This document shows, piece by piece, positions 1 through 6,399 of a stretch of 8,014 nucleotides of DNA. A program made the translations under genes and the position numbers. Numbering within the stretch: position 1 is the stretch's first letter; the number at the start of each line of letters is the position of its first letter. The notes beneath the pieces were generated by a model. That model did no database searches. It saw only the letters and a program-made list of their open reading frames with translations, and had not been told where the DNA came from. The DNA is from Fidelibacterota bacterium (lineage in GTDB: Bacteria > Marinisomatota > Marinisomatia > Marinisomatales > UBA1611): the NCBI GenBank assembly GCA_002718285.1, contig PBAR01000020.1, positions 76,043 through 84,056 of the forward strand, given 5' to 3'.

Positions 1-93
1 CCAATAAAAATCAATAAATTTTTTTTGATTTTACGACTAAAAACCGAATTGCCAGAATGGTCAAGATTTATTGATAAATATTGTAATAAATAA
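1..93 (+). CDS. C-terminal end of an upstream gene (partial)
   Basis: Frame 1 is open from the window edge to a TAA at 91-93, giving 30 residues that end in ELPEWSRFIDKYCNK. The other two forward frames close within the first 15 bases. The tail mixes charged and aromatic residues and does not read like random AT-rich translation, so it is probably the end of a real gene on the same strand as the dehydratase that begins 38 bases later. The neighbours make a polysaccharide-biosynthesis gene likely, but 30 residues are too few to name a family. The short gap would allow co-transcription with the downstream gene. Confidence 0.4.
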   Translation, partial: PIKINKFFLILRLKTELPEWSRFIDKYCNK

Positions 94-131
94 TTTTAGT
101 ACTTTAATAGATTTCTCCCCAATTTCATATA

Positions 132-2051
132 GTGCGACACATTCGTAATAGATTAACAAATAAAAATTTTTATATCCTATTCGGTTTAGATGCGGTTTTT
201 GTATTTGTTTCTATCTTAGGAAGTATACTTTTACGATACGAATTTATATTTCCTATTGAGTTATACCAATTTTTCCAACCAGTGCATATAATACTAATTT
301 TGTTAATTAAACTTGGATCTTTTTCATATTTTGGCCTCTATCGTGGTATGTGGCGTTATACCAGTATATGGGATATGATCAATGTAATAAAAGCAAATAT
401 ATTAGCGAGTGGTTTGTGCATAACACTTATTTGGTTTACTTTAGGTTTTAAAGGAATTTCTAAATCAATTTTTGTTTTGGACTTTATGATTTTTTCTTTC
501 TTAGCAGGTTCATCTCGCTTAGGAGTCCGTATATACTTTAATCATATTTTAAAATCACTTAGAATAACAAAAAAATCCCGATCTATAAGGAAAGTGATTA
601 TAATTGGCGCTGGAGATACTGGACAGGCTATTTTGCGACAATCCTTAGAGCAACCTGAAGAAAGAATAAAAGTCGTTGGCTTTCTGGATAATAATCCTAG
701 CAAGATTGGTTCTAGCCTTCATGATATTCCTGTTCTAGGACCGATTGACTCTCTTGTTAATCATACTGGGTTGTTCGATGAGATTCTTATTTGTATCCCA
801 TCTGCGTCAAGGAAAGAAATGCGGAATATTATTGAGATCTGCAAACAGTCGGGCAAACTATTTAAAACACTTCCATCAATAACTGAATTGGTTCAGGGCC
901 GGTTCACAATTTCAGAATTTAAGGAGGTCTCCCTTGTTGATTTATTAGGTAGAGAGGAAGTGAACCTTGATAAAAATTCCATAAATGAATTAATACATGG
1001 GAAAAGAGTGCTTATTACAGGTGCAGGAGGGAGTATTGGTTCAGAATTAGTTCGTCAATGTTTAAAATATGAACCTGCAGTTTTGGTGATGCTTGATCTT
1101 AGCGAATATAATCTGTTTGAGATAGATAGGGAGATTATGGCATTAGATTTTTCTTCCGTTCTTTTTAAACCTGTATTATGTGATATTAGAGATAAGGATG
1201 TCCTTGCTCAAGTGTTTGATGAATTTGAACCTCAAGTAGTTTTACATGCTGCAGCATATAAGCACGTTCCAATGCAGGAAACATTTCCATGGGAGGCTGT
1301 AAAAACCAACGTATTGGGTACAGCCAATCTAACTCATATTGCACTGAAGCATATGGTAGAAAAATTTGTATTGGTTAGTACAGATAAAGCAGTAAAACCA
1401 GTTAATGTTATGGGTGCAACAAAGAGACTCGCTGAACTAATTGTGCAATCTGCAAATACTCCCGAATCTCAGTTTATTGCAGTACGATTTGGAAATGTAT
1501 TAGGTAGTTCTGGTAGCGTTATTCCTATTTTCCAAGAACAGATCAGGAATGGAGGCCCTGTAACTGTAACTGACCCAGATATGCAGCGTTATTTTATGTC
1601 TGTAAGTGAGGCAAGCCAGTTAATACTGCAAGCTGGTGCTTTAGGTGAAGGTGGAGGAGAGGTATTTGTACTTGATATGGGCGAACCATTAAGGATTCTA
1701 GATATTGCTAATGAGCTTATTCGATTATCAGGGTACGAGCCTGAGTTAGATATTCCCATTAATTTTATTGGTCCTAGACCAGGAGAGAAAAAAGTTGAAG
1801 AACTGGTTTTGGATAATGAAATGCTCAACGATACTAGACATGATAAAATTTTTGTTTTAAAAGAAAATATAGCTACGCCAGAAGTAATTGATTTTATTAA
1901 AACTGGAATTTATGAATTGGAATTGGATATTTCTCAAAATAGTGCAAGTCAGATTCGTAGAAAATTATCATTAATACTGCCAGAATATGATCCTGACTTA
2001 GGTGCTGGTGAACCGATTTATTTAAATATAAAAGCTAAAGCTCAGGCGTAG
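132..2051 (+). CDS. wbpM: Membrane-anchored nucleotide-sugar 4,6-dehydratase (WbpM/PglF/CapD type)
   Basis: This 639-residue protein has the size and full architecture of the large bacterial UDP-GlcNAc 4,6-dehydratases. The N-terminus has four hydrophobic segments at about residues 13-36, 48-70, 82-105 and 112-132. A first Rossmann-like nucleotide-binding domain follows, with GAGDTGQ at 159-165. The catalytic short-chain dehydrogenase domain starts at about 290, with the NAD-binding motif TGAGGSIGSE at 296-305. The active site has S-T-D-K at 416-419 and Met427 with Lys431. A Met in place of the usual SDR Tyr is typical of the WbpM/PglF group. GPRPGEKKVEEL lies at 547-558. In the family the enzyme makes UDP-4-keto-6-deoxy-HexNAc at the inner membrane, the first step towards bacillosamine, QuiNAc or FucNAc sugars. 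The exact product cannot be read from sequence. The start is GTG; an in-frame stop at 108-110 leaves little room upstream, and no Shine-Dalgarno is visible. Confidence 0.93.
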   Translation: MRHIRNRLTNKNFYILFGLDAVFVFVSILGSILLRYEFIFPIELYQFFQPVHIILILLIKLGSFSYFGLYRGMWRYTSIWDMINVIKANILASGLCITLIWFTLGFKGISKSIFVLDFMIFSFLAGSSRLGVRIYFNHILKSLRITKKSRSIRKVIIIGAGDTGQAILRQSLEQPEERIKVVGFLDNNPSKIGSSLHDIPVLGPIDSLVNHTGLFDEILICIPSASRKEMRNIIEICKQSGKLFKTLPSITELVQGRFTISEFKEVSLVDLLGREEVNLDKNSINELIHGKRVLITGAGGSIGSELVRQCLKYEPAVLVMLDLSEYNLFEIDREIMALDFSSVLFKPVLCDIRDKDVLAQVFDEFEPQVVLHAAAYKHVPMQETFPWEAVKTNVLGTANLTHIALKHMVEKFVLVSTDKAVKPVNVMGATKRLAELIVQSANTPESQFIAVRFGNVLGSSGSVIPIFQEQIRNGGPVTVTDPDMQRYFMSVSEASQLILQAGALGEGGGEVFVLDMGEPLRILDIANELIRLSGYEPELDIPINFIGPRPGEKKVEELVLDNEMLNDTRHDKIFVLKENIATPEVIDFIKTGIYELELDISQNSASQIRRKLSLILPEYDPDLGAGEPIYLNIKAKAQA

Positions 2052-2075
2052 GAAATTATATTGAATAATTAAGGA

Positions 2076-2101
2076 ATAAAGCTTCAATTAGATGGCTTTA
2101 T
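2076..2101. terminator. Hairpin in convergent gap, possible terminator
   Basis: ATAAAGC at 2076-2082 is the exact reverse complement of GCTTTAT at 2095-2101, giving a 7-bp stem with a 12-base loop, 24 bases past the stop of the dehydratase gene. The stem is AT-rich and no long T-run follows on the plus strand, so it is at best a weak intrinsic terminator. Its position between convergent genes is the main argument. Confidence 0.3.
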
Positions 2102-2108
2102 AAAATAT

Positions 2109-2127
2109 ATTATCTAAGTTAGATAAT
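2109..2127. terminator. Perfect 19-bp inverted repeat between convergent genes
   Basis: ATTATCTAA-G-TTAGATAAT is a perfect palindrome with 9-base arms around a single central base. As RNA it would form a stem with a loop of 3 or more bases. It ends two bases before the stop codon of the minus-strand dehydrogenase gene and would be transcribed from both sides. It could be a bidirectional terminator or 3' stabilising hairpin. Because each arm has only one G/C pair and no U-tract is evident, a protein-binding site is an alternative. Confidence 0.35.
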
Positions 2128-2129
2128 TA

Positions 2130-3449
2130 TTAATAATCTGTAGTTCCAACACCTAATCTGAAAAGTTTTTTCTCTTTTGATCGATGATAAACATTTCTGG
2201 TATCTACGATCAGTTTGGCTTTAGAAAGAATTAGATTAAAATCAATTGAATCATGATCAGTTAGAATAACTACGGCATCTGCACTATCTAATTGGTTTTC
2301 TATCAAATTTTCTTGTCTTTTTAGATTACGACCATTAAAGTATATTGATTCCACGTATGGGTCATAGAAAGAAATATTTACACCATCTGCATCTAATAAT
2401 TTTATTACATCGATAGCTGGAGATTCCCTTACATCATTAACATTTTTCTTATAAGCAACACCTACTATTAAAATACTACTTCCATTTAAAGCTTTTTTCT
2501 GAGCATTCATTGCATTTCGAACTAGATCTACTACATGGATAGGCATAGAAGTATTAATCTCTCCGGCAAGTTGAATAAACCTGGCATCATAATCTAAAGC
2601 TTTTAGTTTCCAAGATAAATAATGAGGATCAATAGGAATACAGTGTCCTCCAAGACCAGGGCCAGGTGTAAATTTCATAAAACCAAAGGGTTTTGTAGCA
2701 GCAGCTTCAATTATTTCCCAGACATCCATTCCAAGTTTTTCACACATTATCGCTGTTTCATTAGCTAGACCAATATTTATAGCTCTGAAGGTATTTTCAA
2801 GTAGTTTAACCATTTCTGCCGCTTCTGGAGATGAAACTGGTACAACTTTGTTTACTATTGTATTATATAGAGCTATGCCATGTTCAGTACATTTCTTAGT
2901 TATACCACCTATAACTTTCGGAGTGTTGGTTGTCCCAAACTTCTTATTCCCAGGATCTATCCGTTCTGGCGAGAAACATAAAAAGAAATCTGTTCCTACT
3001 TTAAATCCTTGACCTTCAAGAATTGGCAAAATAAGCTCCCTCGTAGTCCCAGGGTATGTAGTACTTTCTAATATTATAAGCATATCAGCATGGATATAAG
3101 AACAGAGATCTGACATTGCACTATTTATATAGGATATATCTGGATTTTTCTGTTTATTTAATGGAGTTGGCACGCAAATAGATACAGTATTCAATGTAGA
3201 AATTTCAGAAAAATCTGTAGTGGCTTTGAATTGCCCGCCATTAACTGCGGTATTGAGATCTTCATCAGAAACATCCTGGATATAATTATTCCCCTTATTA
3301 AGTTGTTCTACTTTTGATTTATCAATATCAAATCCTTTAACTTTAAACCCAGCATGGATAAATTCCATAGCTAATGATAGGCCTACATAGCCAAGACCGA
3401 TAATACCTACAGTCGCAGATCGATTCTCTATTTTTTCTTTTAATGTCAT
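2130..3449 (-). CDS. wbpA: UDP-N-acetyl-D-glucosamine 6-dehydrogenase (WbpA type)
   Basis: This 439-residue protein has the length and motif order of WbpA, which oxidises UDP-GlcNAc with NAD+ in two steps to UDP-GlcNAc uronic acid in the cytoplasm for O-antigen or capsule synthesis. The N-terminal NAD domain has GIIGLGYVGLSLA at 15-27. The family motif ESTTYPGTT is at 128-136 and FSPERIDPGN at 159-168. The central domain has KLLENTFRAINIGLANE at 215-231. The substrate loop GLGGHCIPIDP at 265-275 holds the catalytic Cys270. The C-terminal domain has VAYKKNVNDVRESPA at 331-345. ESTTYPGTT and the DPGN segment favour the WbpA group over UDP-glucose dehydrogenases of the Ugd type; a TviB-like enzyme is less likely. 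It converges on the WbpM-like gene, so the two are separate transcription units. The ATG start is followed by the NRSATVGIIGLG segment expected near the N-terminus of WbpA. Confidence 0.94.
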   Translation of the reverse strand: MTLKEKIENRSATVGIIGLGYVGLSLAMEFIHAGFKVKGFDIDKSKVEQLNKGNNYIQDVSDEDLNTAVNGGQFKATTDFSEISTLNTVSICVPTPLNKQKNPDISYINSAMSDLCSYIHADMLIILESTTYPGTTRELILPILEGQGFKVGTDFFLCFSPERIDPGNKKFGTTNTPKVIGGITKKCTEHGIALYNTIVNKVVPVSSPEAAEMVKLLENTFRAINIGLANETAIMCEKLGMDVWEIIEAAATKPFGFMKFTPGPGLGGHCIPIDPHYLSWKLKALDYDARFIQLAGEINTSMPIHVVDLVRNAMNAQKKALNGSSILIVGVAYKKNVNDVRESPAIDVIKLLDADGVNISFYDPYVESIYFNGRNLKRQENLIENQLDSADAVVILTDHDSIDFNLILSKAKLIVDTRNVYHRSKEKKLFRLGVGTTDY

Positions 3450-3561
3450 TTAAAATAAATATAATTATGTATATTATTAATGGGTCAGAATTTATTTGAA
3501 AACAAGTAGCCTTGGGGGATTTTAAATTGAGTAAACTATTTTTAGTATGTAGAGTTATACT
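3450..3561. promoter_or_regulatory. Divergent intergenic region, promoters expected
   Basis: This 112-bp gap separates the minus-strand wbpA-like gene from the plus-strand small membrane protein gene and must hold the minus-strand promoter. The wbpA-proximal half is very AT-rich, and no convincing -35/-10 pair can be read for that gene. On the plus strand TTGAGT (3527-3532) and TAGAGT (3550-3555) are 17 bases apart, each matching the sigma-70 consensus at four of six positions. If used, transcription would begin about at the TTG start codon at 3562, giving a leaderless or nearly leaderless message. This is weak evidence. Confidence 0.3.
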
Positions 3562-3744
3562 TTGAACTCTTTGGATTGGCGCTTGCGCCTAGTTGGCGGG
3601 CTAATTATAGTAATAGGCGGTATTATTTTGGGGCTATATGCTAATGATCTACGAACTCTGGGAAAAGATTTTAATCATTATGGAGTTCTCTCCTTAATTT
3701 GTATATGGAGTGGATGTGATTGGATATTAAAATCAATTGCTTAA
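3562..3744 (+). CDS. Small membrane protein, unknown function
   Basis: The product is 60 residues, with two hydrophobic stretches: about 11-27 (VGGLIIVIGGIILGLYA, glycine-rich) and about 40-57 (YGVLSLICIWSGCDWIL), joined by a short polar loop. The N-terminus MNSLDWRLRL carries two Arg residues, which would favour a cytoplasmic N-terminus and a two-helix hairpin. The only upstream room is a few codons after an in-frame TAG at 3550-3552, so TTG at 3562 or the TTG at 3571 must be the start. There is no Shine-Dalgarno. The coherent hydrophobic pattern argues for a real gene, but I recognise no family. It lies 71 bp ahead of the aldehyde dehydrogenase gene on the same strand. Confidence 0.5.
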   Translation: MNSLDWRLRLVGGLIIVIGGIILGLYANDLRTLGKDFNHYGVLSLICIWSGCDWILKSIA

Positions 3745-3777
3745 AAATTATAAACTCTAATGGAAACTTGAATACAA

Positions 3778-3783
3778 TATAAT
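3778..3783 (+). promoter_or_regulatory. Candidate -10 box upstream of aldehyde dehydrogenase
   Basis: TATAAT matches the sigma-70 -10 consensus exactly and lies 32 bases before the ATG at 3816, so a transcript would have a leader of roughly 25 bases. No -35 hexamer is found at 16-18 bases upstream. In sequence this AT-rich, chance matches are common. Confidence 0.25.
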
Positions 3784-3815
3784 ACCTTATATTTTTAATA
3801 ATAATATGGATTACT

Positions 3816-5189
3816 ATGGAAAAATTAACTTCTACTAACCCAACTACATTAGAAGAAGTGAAAACTTATAAGATTCATTCATCAGAAGAAATAAGTGTTA
3901 TTCTCTCTGATGTCCAAAAAACCCAAAAGGTTTGGTCCGAATTGGAAATTAGTTTTCGTAGTAGTTGTTTGGAACAACTTTCGGGTATATTGAAAGATAG
4001 AGCTAGGGAATATGCTAAACTTATCGCTTTAGAAATGGGTAAACCTGTTTCGCAAGGAATAATTGAAGTAGAAAAATGTGCTTGGCTTTGTGATTATTAC
4101 TATAAACATGCAGAAGAATTTTTAATTGATAATCCAATTAAAACAGGAAAAAATAAAAGTTTTGTTACTATAGAACCTCTTGGACTTATTCTTGGTGTGA
4201 TGCCGTGGAATTTTCCTTTTTGGCAAGTTTTTCGATTTACATTACCAGCTATTACTTCAGGTAATGGAATATTACTTAAACATGCTTCAAATGTTCAGGG
4301 ATGTGCTACTGCTATTGAGTCTTGTTTTATTGAAGCAGGTTATCCCATTAATATTTTTCGAAATCTGATAATTCCTGCTGGAAGAGTAAAAGAAGTCATT
4401 GAGAATAAAGCAATTTCAGCAGTCACACTTACAGGAAGTACGCCTGCGGGAAAAGAAGTTGCTAGTATTGCTGGGGCAGTATTAAAAAAAACAGTCCTTG
4501 AATTAGGAGGCAGTGATCCTTATATAATTTTAGATGATGCTAATTTGGAACAGGCCGCGGTAGCATGTGCTATTGGAAGGCTATTGAATGCTGGCCAAAG
4601 TTGCATTGCTGCGAAGCGTATCATTGTAACGAAGAAAAATGTGTTGGAATTTATTAATCTATTAGAGTCTGAATTAAATAGTAAAGTGGTTGGAGATCCT
4701 ATGGATGATGTAGATGTAGGTCCTATGGTTTCTATAAAAGCCAGAGATGAAGTACATGACCAAGTAAAACGTAGTATATTTTCGGGTGCAATTTTAAAAT
4801 TGGGTGGTTCTATTCCATTGGAAAAAGGGGCTTACTATCCAATAACTCTCCTTGTGGATGTAAAGCCTGGTATGGCAGCTTTTGATGAAGAAATTTTTGG
4901 TCCTGTTTTAGCTGTTATTACTGCTAAAAATGAATCTCATGCACTTGATTTGGCTAACGAAACGGAATTTGGATTAGGTTCTGCAATCTTTACCAAGGAT
5001 ATACAAAGAGGTGAAAAAATTGCTAGAAAAAAAATTAATGCTGGTATCACATTTATAAATGATTATGTTCAATCAGACCCTCGGTTACCATTTGGTGGTG
5101 TTAAAAATTCTGGATATGGAAGAGAGTTATCCAGTTACGGCATGATGGAATTTGTTAATATAAAATCTATTGTCGTCAATAAGGTCTGA
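3816..5189 (+). CDS. sad: Succinate-semialdehyde dehydrogenase (Sad/YneI type aldehyde dehydrogenase)
   Basis: This 457-residue cytosolic aldehyde dehydrogenase oxidises an aldehyde, probably succinate semialdehyde, to the acid with NAD(P)+. All catalytic elements are present. MPWNFP is at 129-134 with the oxyanion Asn132. Lys155 in LLKHASNVQGCA contacts the cofactor. VLELGG is at 227-232 with general base Glu229. The nucleophile Cys263 sits in GQSCIAAKR (260-268). EEIFGPV is at 358-364. The wording around these motifs (LLKHA.NV.GCA, ELGGSDP, GPM near 302, LPFGGVKNSGYGREL near 424) and the short length match E. coli Sad (YneI) better than the longer GabD. Substrate choice inside this superfamily is hard to predict, so other semialdehydes remain possible. 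The ATG lacks a Shine-Dalgarno; the out-of-frame ATG at 3806 is ignored. The next gene follows after 17 bp, so the two probably share a transcript. Confidence 0.9.
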   Translation: MEKLTSTNPTTLEEVKTYKIHSSEEISVILSDVQKTQKVWSELEISFRSSCLEQLSGILKDRAREYAKLIALEMGKPVSQGIIEVEKCAWLCDYYYKHAEEFLIDNPIKTGKNKSFVTIEPLGLILGVMPWNFPFWQVFRFTLPAITSGNGILLKHASNVQGCATAIESCFIEAGYPINIFRNLIIPAGRVKEVIENKAISAVTLTGSTPAGKEVASIAGAVLKKTVLELGGSDPYIILDDANLEQAAVACAIGRLLNAGQSCIAAKRIIVTKKNVLEFINLLESELNSKVVGDPMDDVDVGPMVSIKARDEVHDQVKRSIFSGAILKLGGSIPLEKGAYYPITLLVDVKPGMAAFDEEIFGPVLAVITAKNESHALDLANETEFGLGSAIFTKDIQRGEKIARKKINAGITFINDYVQSDPRLPFGGVKNSGYGRELSSYGMMEFVNIKSIVVNKV

Positions 5190-5206
5190 ACATATTAATA
5201 TCTTAT

Positions 5207-5722
5207 ATGTTAAGACCCATTTTAATTATACTTTATTTTGGTACAATGATATCTACATATGCACAGGAAAATCGTCTTTTTTGGGATGGGAGGGACTGGA
5301 ATAGAGTCATTAAAACTATGAATTACAATCCCGAAAATACGTTTCGAGTTAAAAAAGCGTACCTTGATGGTGCATTGGATGGTTGGTTATATGGTTATTT
5401 AAAAACTTGGTCTAAGGATAGGGCGATTGCTGATGATATATTTGGAGAGACAGTAGATTATCTAAGTACAAGAGAGCTAATTAAAGGGCTCGATAATTTT
5501 TATGTAGATCCTATCAACAGCTATATACCTTTGCCTTCTGCGATTATTATTGTTAACATGTATGCTGAACGGATTCCATTTCAGTTAATTGACCAATATA
5601 TCATATTTACTCGACAGTGGATAAACGAATTGATTTTAGATCTAGACACTTTGAATTATTCTAAATTGTTGGAAGATAAATTCATAAAACACCATAGTAA
5701 GCGGTTCAATCAATCCGAATAA
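5207..5722 (+). CDS. Secreted protein of unknown function, 171 residues
   Basis: The N-terminus MLRPILIILYFGTMISTYAQ is a clear signal peptide, with cleavage predicted after A19 or Q20, so the mature protein is about 150 residues and exported to the periplasm or beyond. The mature part looks mostly alpha-helical. It has an AYLDGALDGWLYGYLKTW stretch (51-68), DDIFGETVDYLSTRELIKGLD (76-96) and YIPLPSAIIIVNMYAERIP (106-124). The pattern of an early YxDGxxDG segment and a later YIPxP segment vaguely recalls small Rap1a/Tai-like helical domains, but this is only an impression. There is no lipobox Cys. The gene starts 17 bp after the aldehyde dehydrogenase stop, so it is probably co-transcribed, although nothing links the functions. 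Its last 17 bp overlap the end of the minus-strand gene tail to tail. Confidence 0.8.
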   Translation: MLRPILIILYFGTMISTYAQENRLFWDGRDWNRVIKTMNYNPENTFRVKKAYLDGALDGWLYGYLKTWSKDRAIADDIFGETVDYLSTRELIKGLDNFYVDPINSYIPLPSAIIIVNMYAERIPFQLIDQYIIFTRQWINELILDLDTLNYSKLLEDKFIKHHSKRFNQSE

Positions 5723-6107
5723 ATCCAGCATTCTCATGCCATGTAAAGATGCGAGTGTCGCTCATAAATTTTACCTTTGAAACTCTAAATTCATACGTAT
5801 GTGGCTTTGATTTTACAAGGGGGTAAATGAGGCTTTTTGTAGCAGAGAAACCTGGCTGAAGAGGAGGTTCATAATCATACAAAATAATTAGTCTTTTTTC
5901 ATTTTTAAACTTTCCGTCACCATCAAATTCAGAAATAAATCCTTCCAAATAATCAATAGGCTTTTTGACACCATTTTCTACATCAACATTCACAATCACT
6001 TTTGCACCATCAATAATTCTGGGCCTTATTTCAATTTCAAATGGGTGATCATCACGGGCAAAAAGGATTCCTACTAGGAGAATTAAGAATAAATTACATT
6101 TGGCCAT
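5706..6107 (-). CDS. Small secreted beta-rich protein, unknown function
   Basis: The product is 133 residues. MAKCNLFLILLVGILFA forms a short signal peptide with cleavage predicted near A17, leaving RDDHPFEIE as the mature start. Cys4 lies before the hydrophobic core, so it is not a lipoprotein. The mature part alternates hydrophobic and polar residues (for example EIEIRPRI at 24-31, AKVIVNVDVEN at 35-45 and TYEFRVSKVKF at 104-114), which suggests a single immunoglobulin-like beta-sandwich. The middle segment EKRLIILYDYEPPLQPGFSA (70-89) resembles the sequence style of FxLYD-type accessory domains, an inference only. The ATG start is the natural one for the signal peptide. Its 3' end overlaps the plus-strand secreted protein gene by 17 bp. 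Confidence 0.75.
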   Translation of the reverse strand: MAKCNLFLILLVGILFARDDHPFEIEIRPRIIDGAKVIVNVDVENGVKKPIDYLEGFISEFDGDGKFKNEKRLIILYDYEPPLQPGFSATKSLIYPLVKSKPHTYEFRVSKVKFMSDTRIFTWHENAGFIRID

Positions 6108-6399
6108 AGTAAAAATTGGGTTTTTTTATTGAAAATAAAAAGAAATAGCTGATGAAACATTTTTTCAGAAGGCCTTTTCACATTGTATATTGATGGGTTT
6201 ACCTTAATAGTGGTATGTCAAAAGATTGTTTTTAGTTTATTTTTTATATAGTTTGCACCAAATCCATATTAGTTAGTGGTAGTATAATATTGTCTACATT
6301 GTTTCTGGAGCATTTATTAATCATTATTAGATGTAGGTTTTATCAATTGAATCTAGTATTTCCAATTATGAAATTTTAATTCATTTCTTAAAATTAAAT
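6108..6399. other. 292-bp divergent intergenic region
   Basis: This gap separates the starts of the minus-strand secreted protein gene and the plus-strand protease gene, so it should hold both promoters. It is very AT-rich with several T-runs. I find no ORF of useful length, no tRNA-like fold and no strong hairpin. An 8-base palindrome AAGGCCTT lies at 6169-6176. The plus strand contains TATAAT at 6283-6288, listed separately. Confidence 0.6.
6283..6288 (+). promoter_or_regulatory. Candidate -10 box upstream of M50 protease
   Basis: TATAAT is an exact -10 consensus on the strand of the protease gene, 111 bases before its ATG. No hexamer resembling TTGACA lies at 16-18 bases upstream. It would imply a leader of about 105 bases in which I see no riboswitch or other structure. 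Chance occurrence is quite possible. Confidence 0.2.

Noticed and set aside
1589..1828. 79-codon open frame on the minus strand
   Set aside because: It lies wholly inside the conserved catalytic region of the WbpM-like gene and its Ser/Pro-rich translation has no protein-like pattern, so it is an antisense shadow.
3806..3808. ATG ten bases upstream of the aldehyde dehydrogenase start
   Set aside because: It is out of frame with the enzyme; the ATG at 3816 gives the N-terminus expected for the family.
6152..6167. Small hairpin TGAAA...TTTCA in the 292-bp gap
   Set aside because: The stem is only 5 bp of mostly A/T pairs and is not followed by a T-run in a useful orientation; it lies upstream of both flanking genes, where no terminator is expected.
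6169..6176. AAGGCCTT palindrome in the intergenic region
   Set aside because: Eight bases is short, there is no second copy nearby and it does not extend into a stable hairpin.
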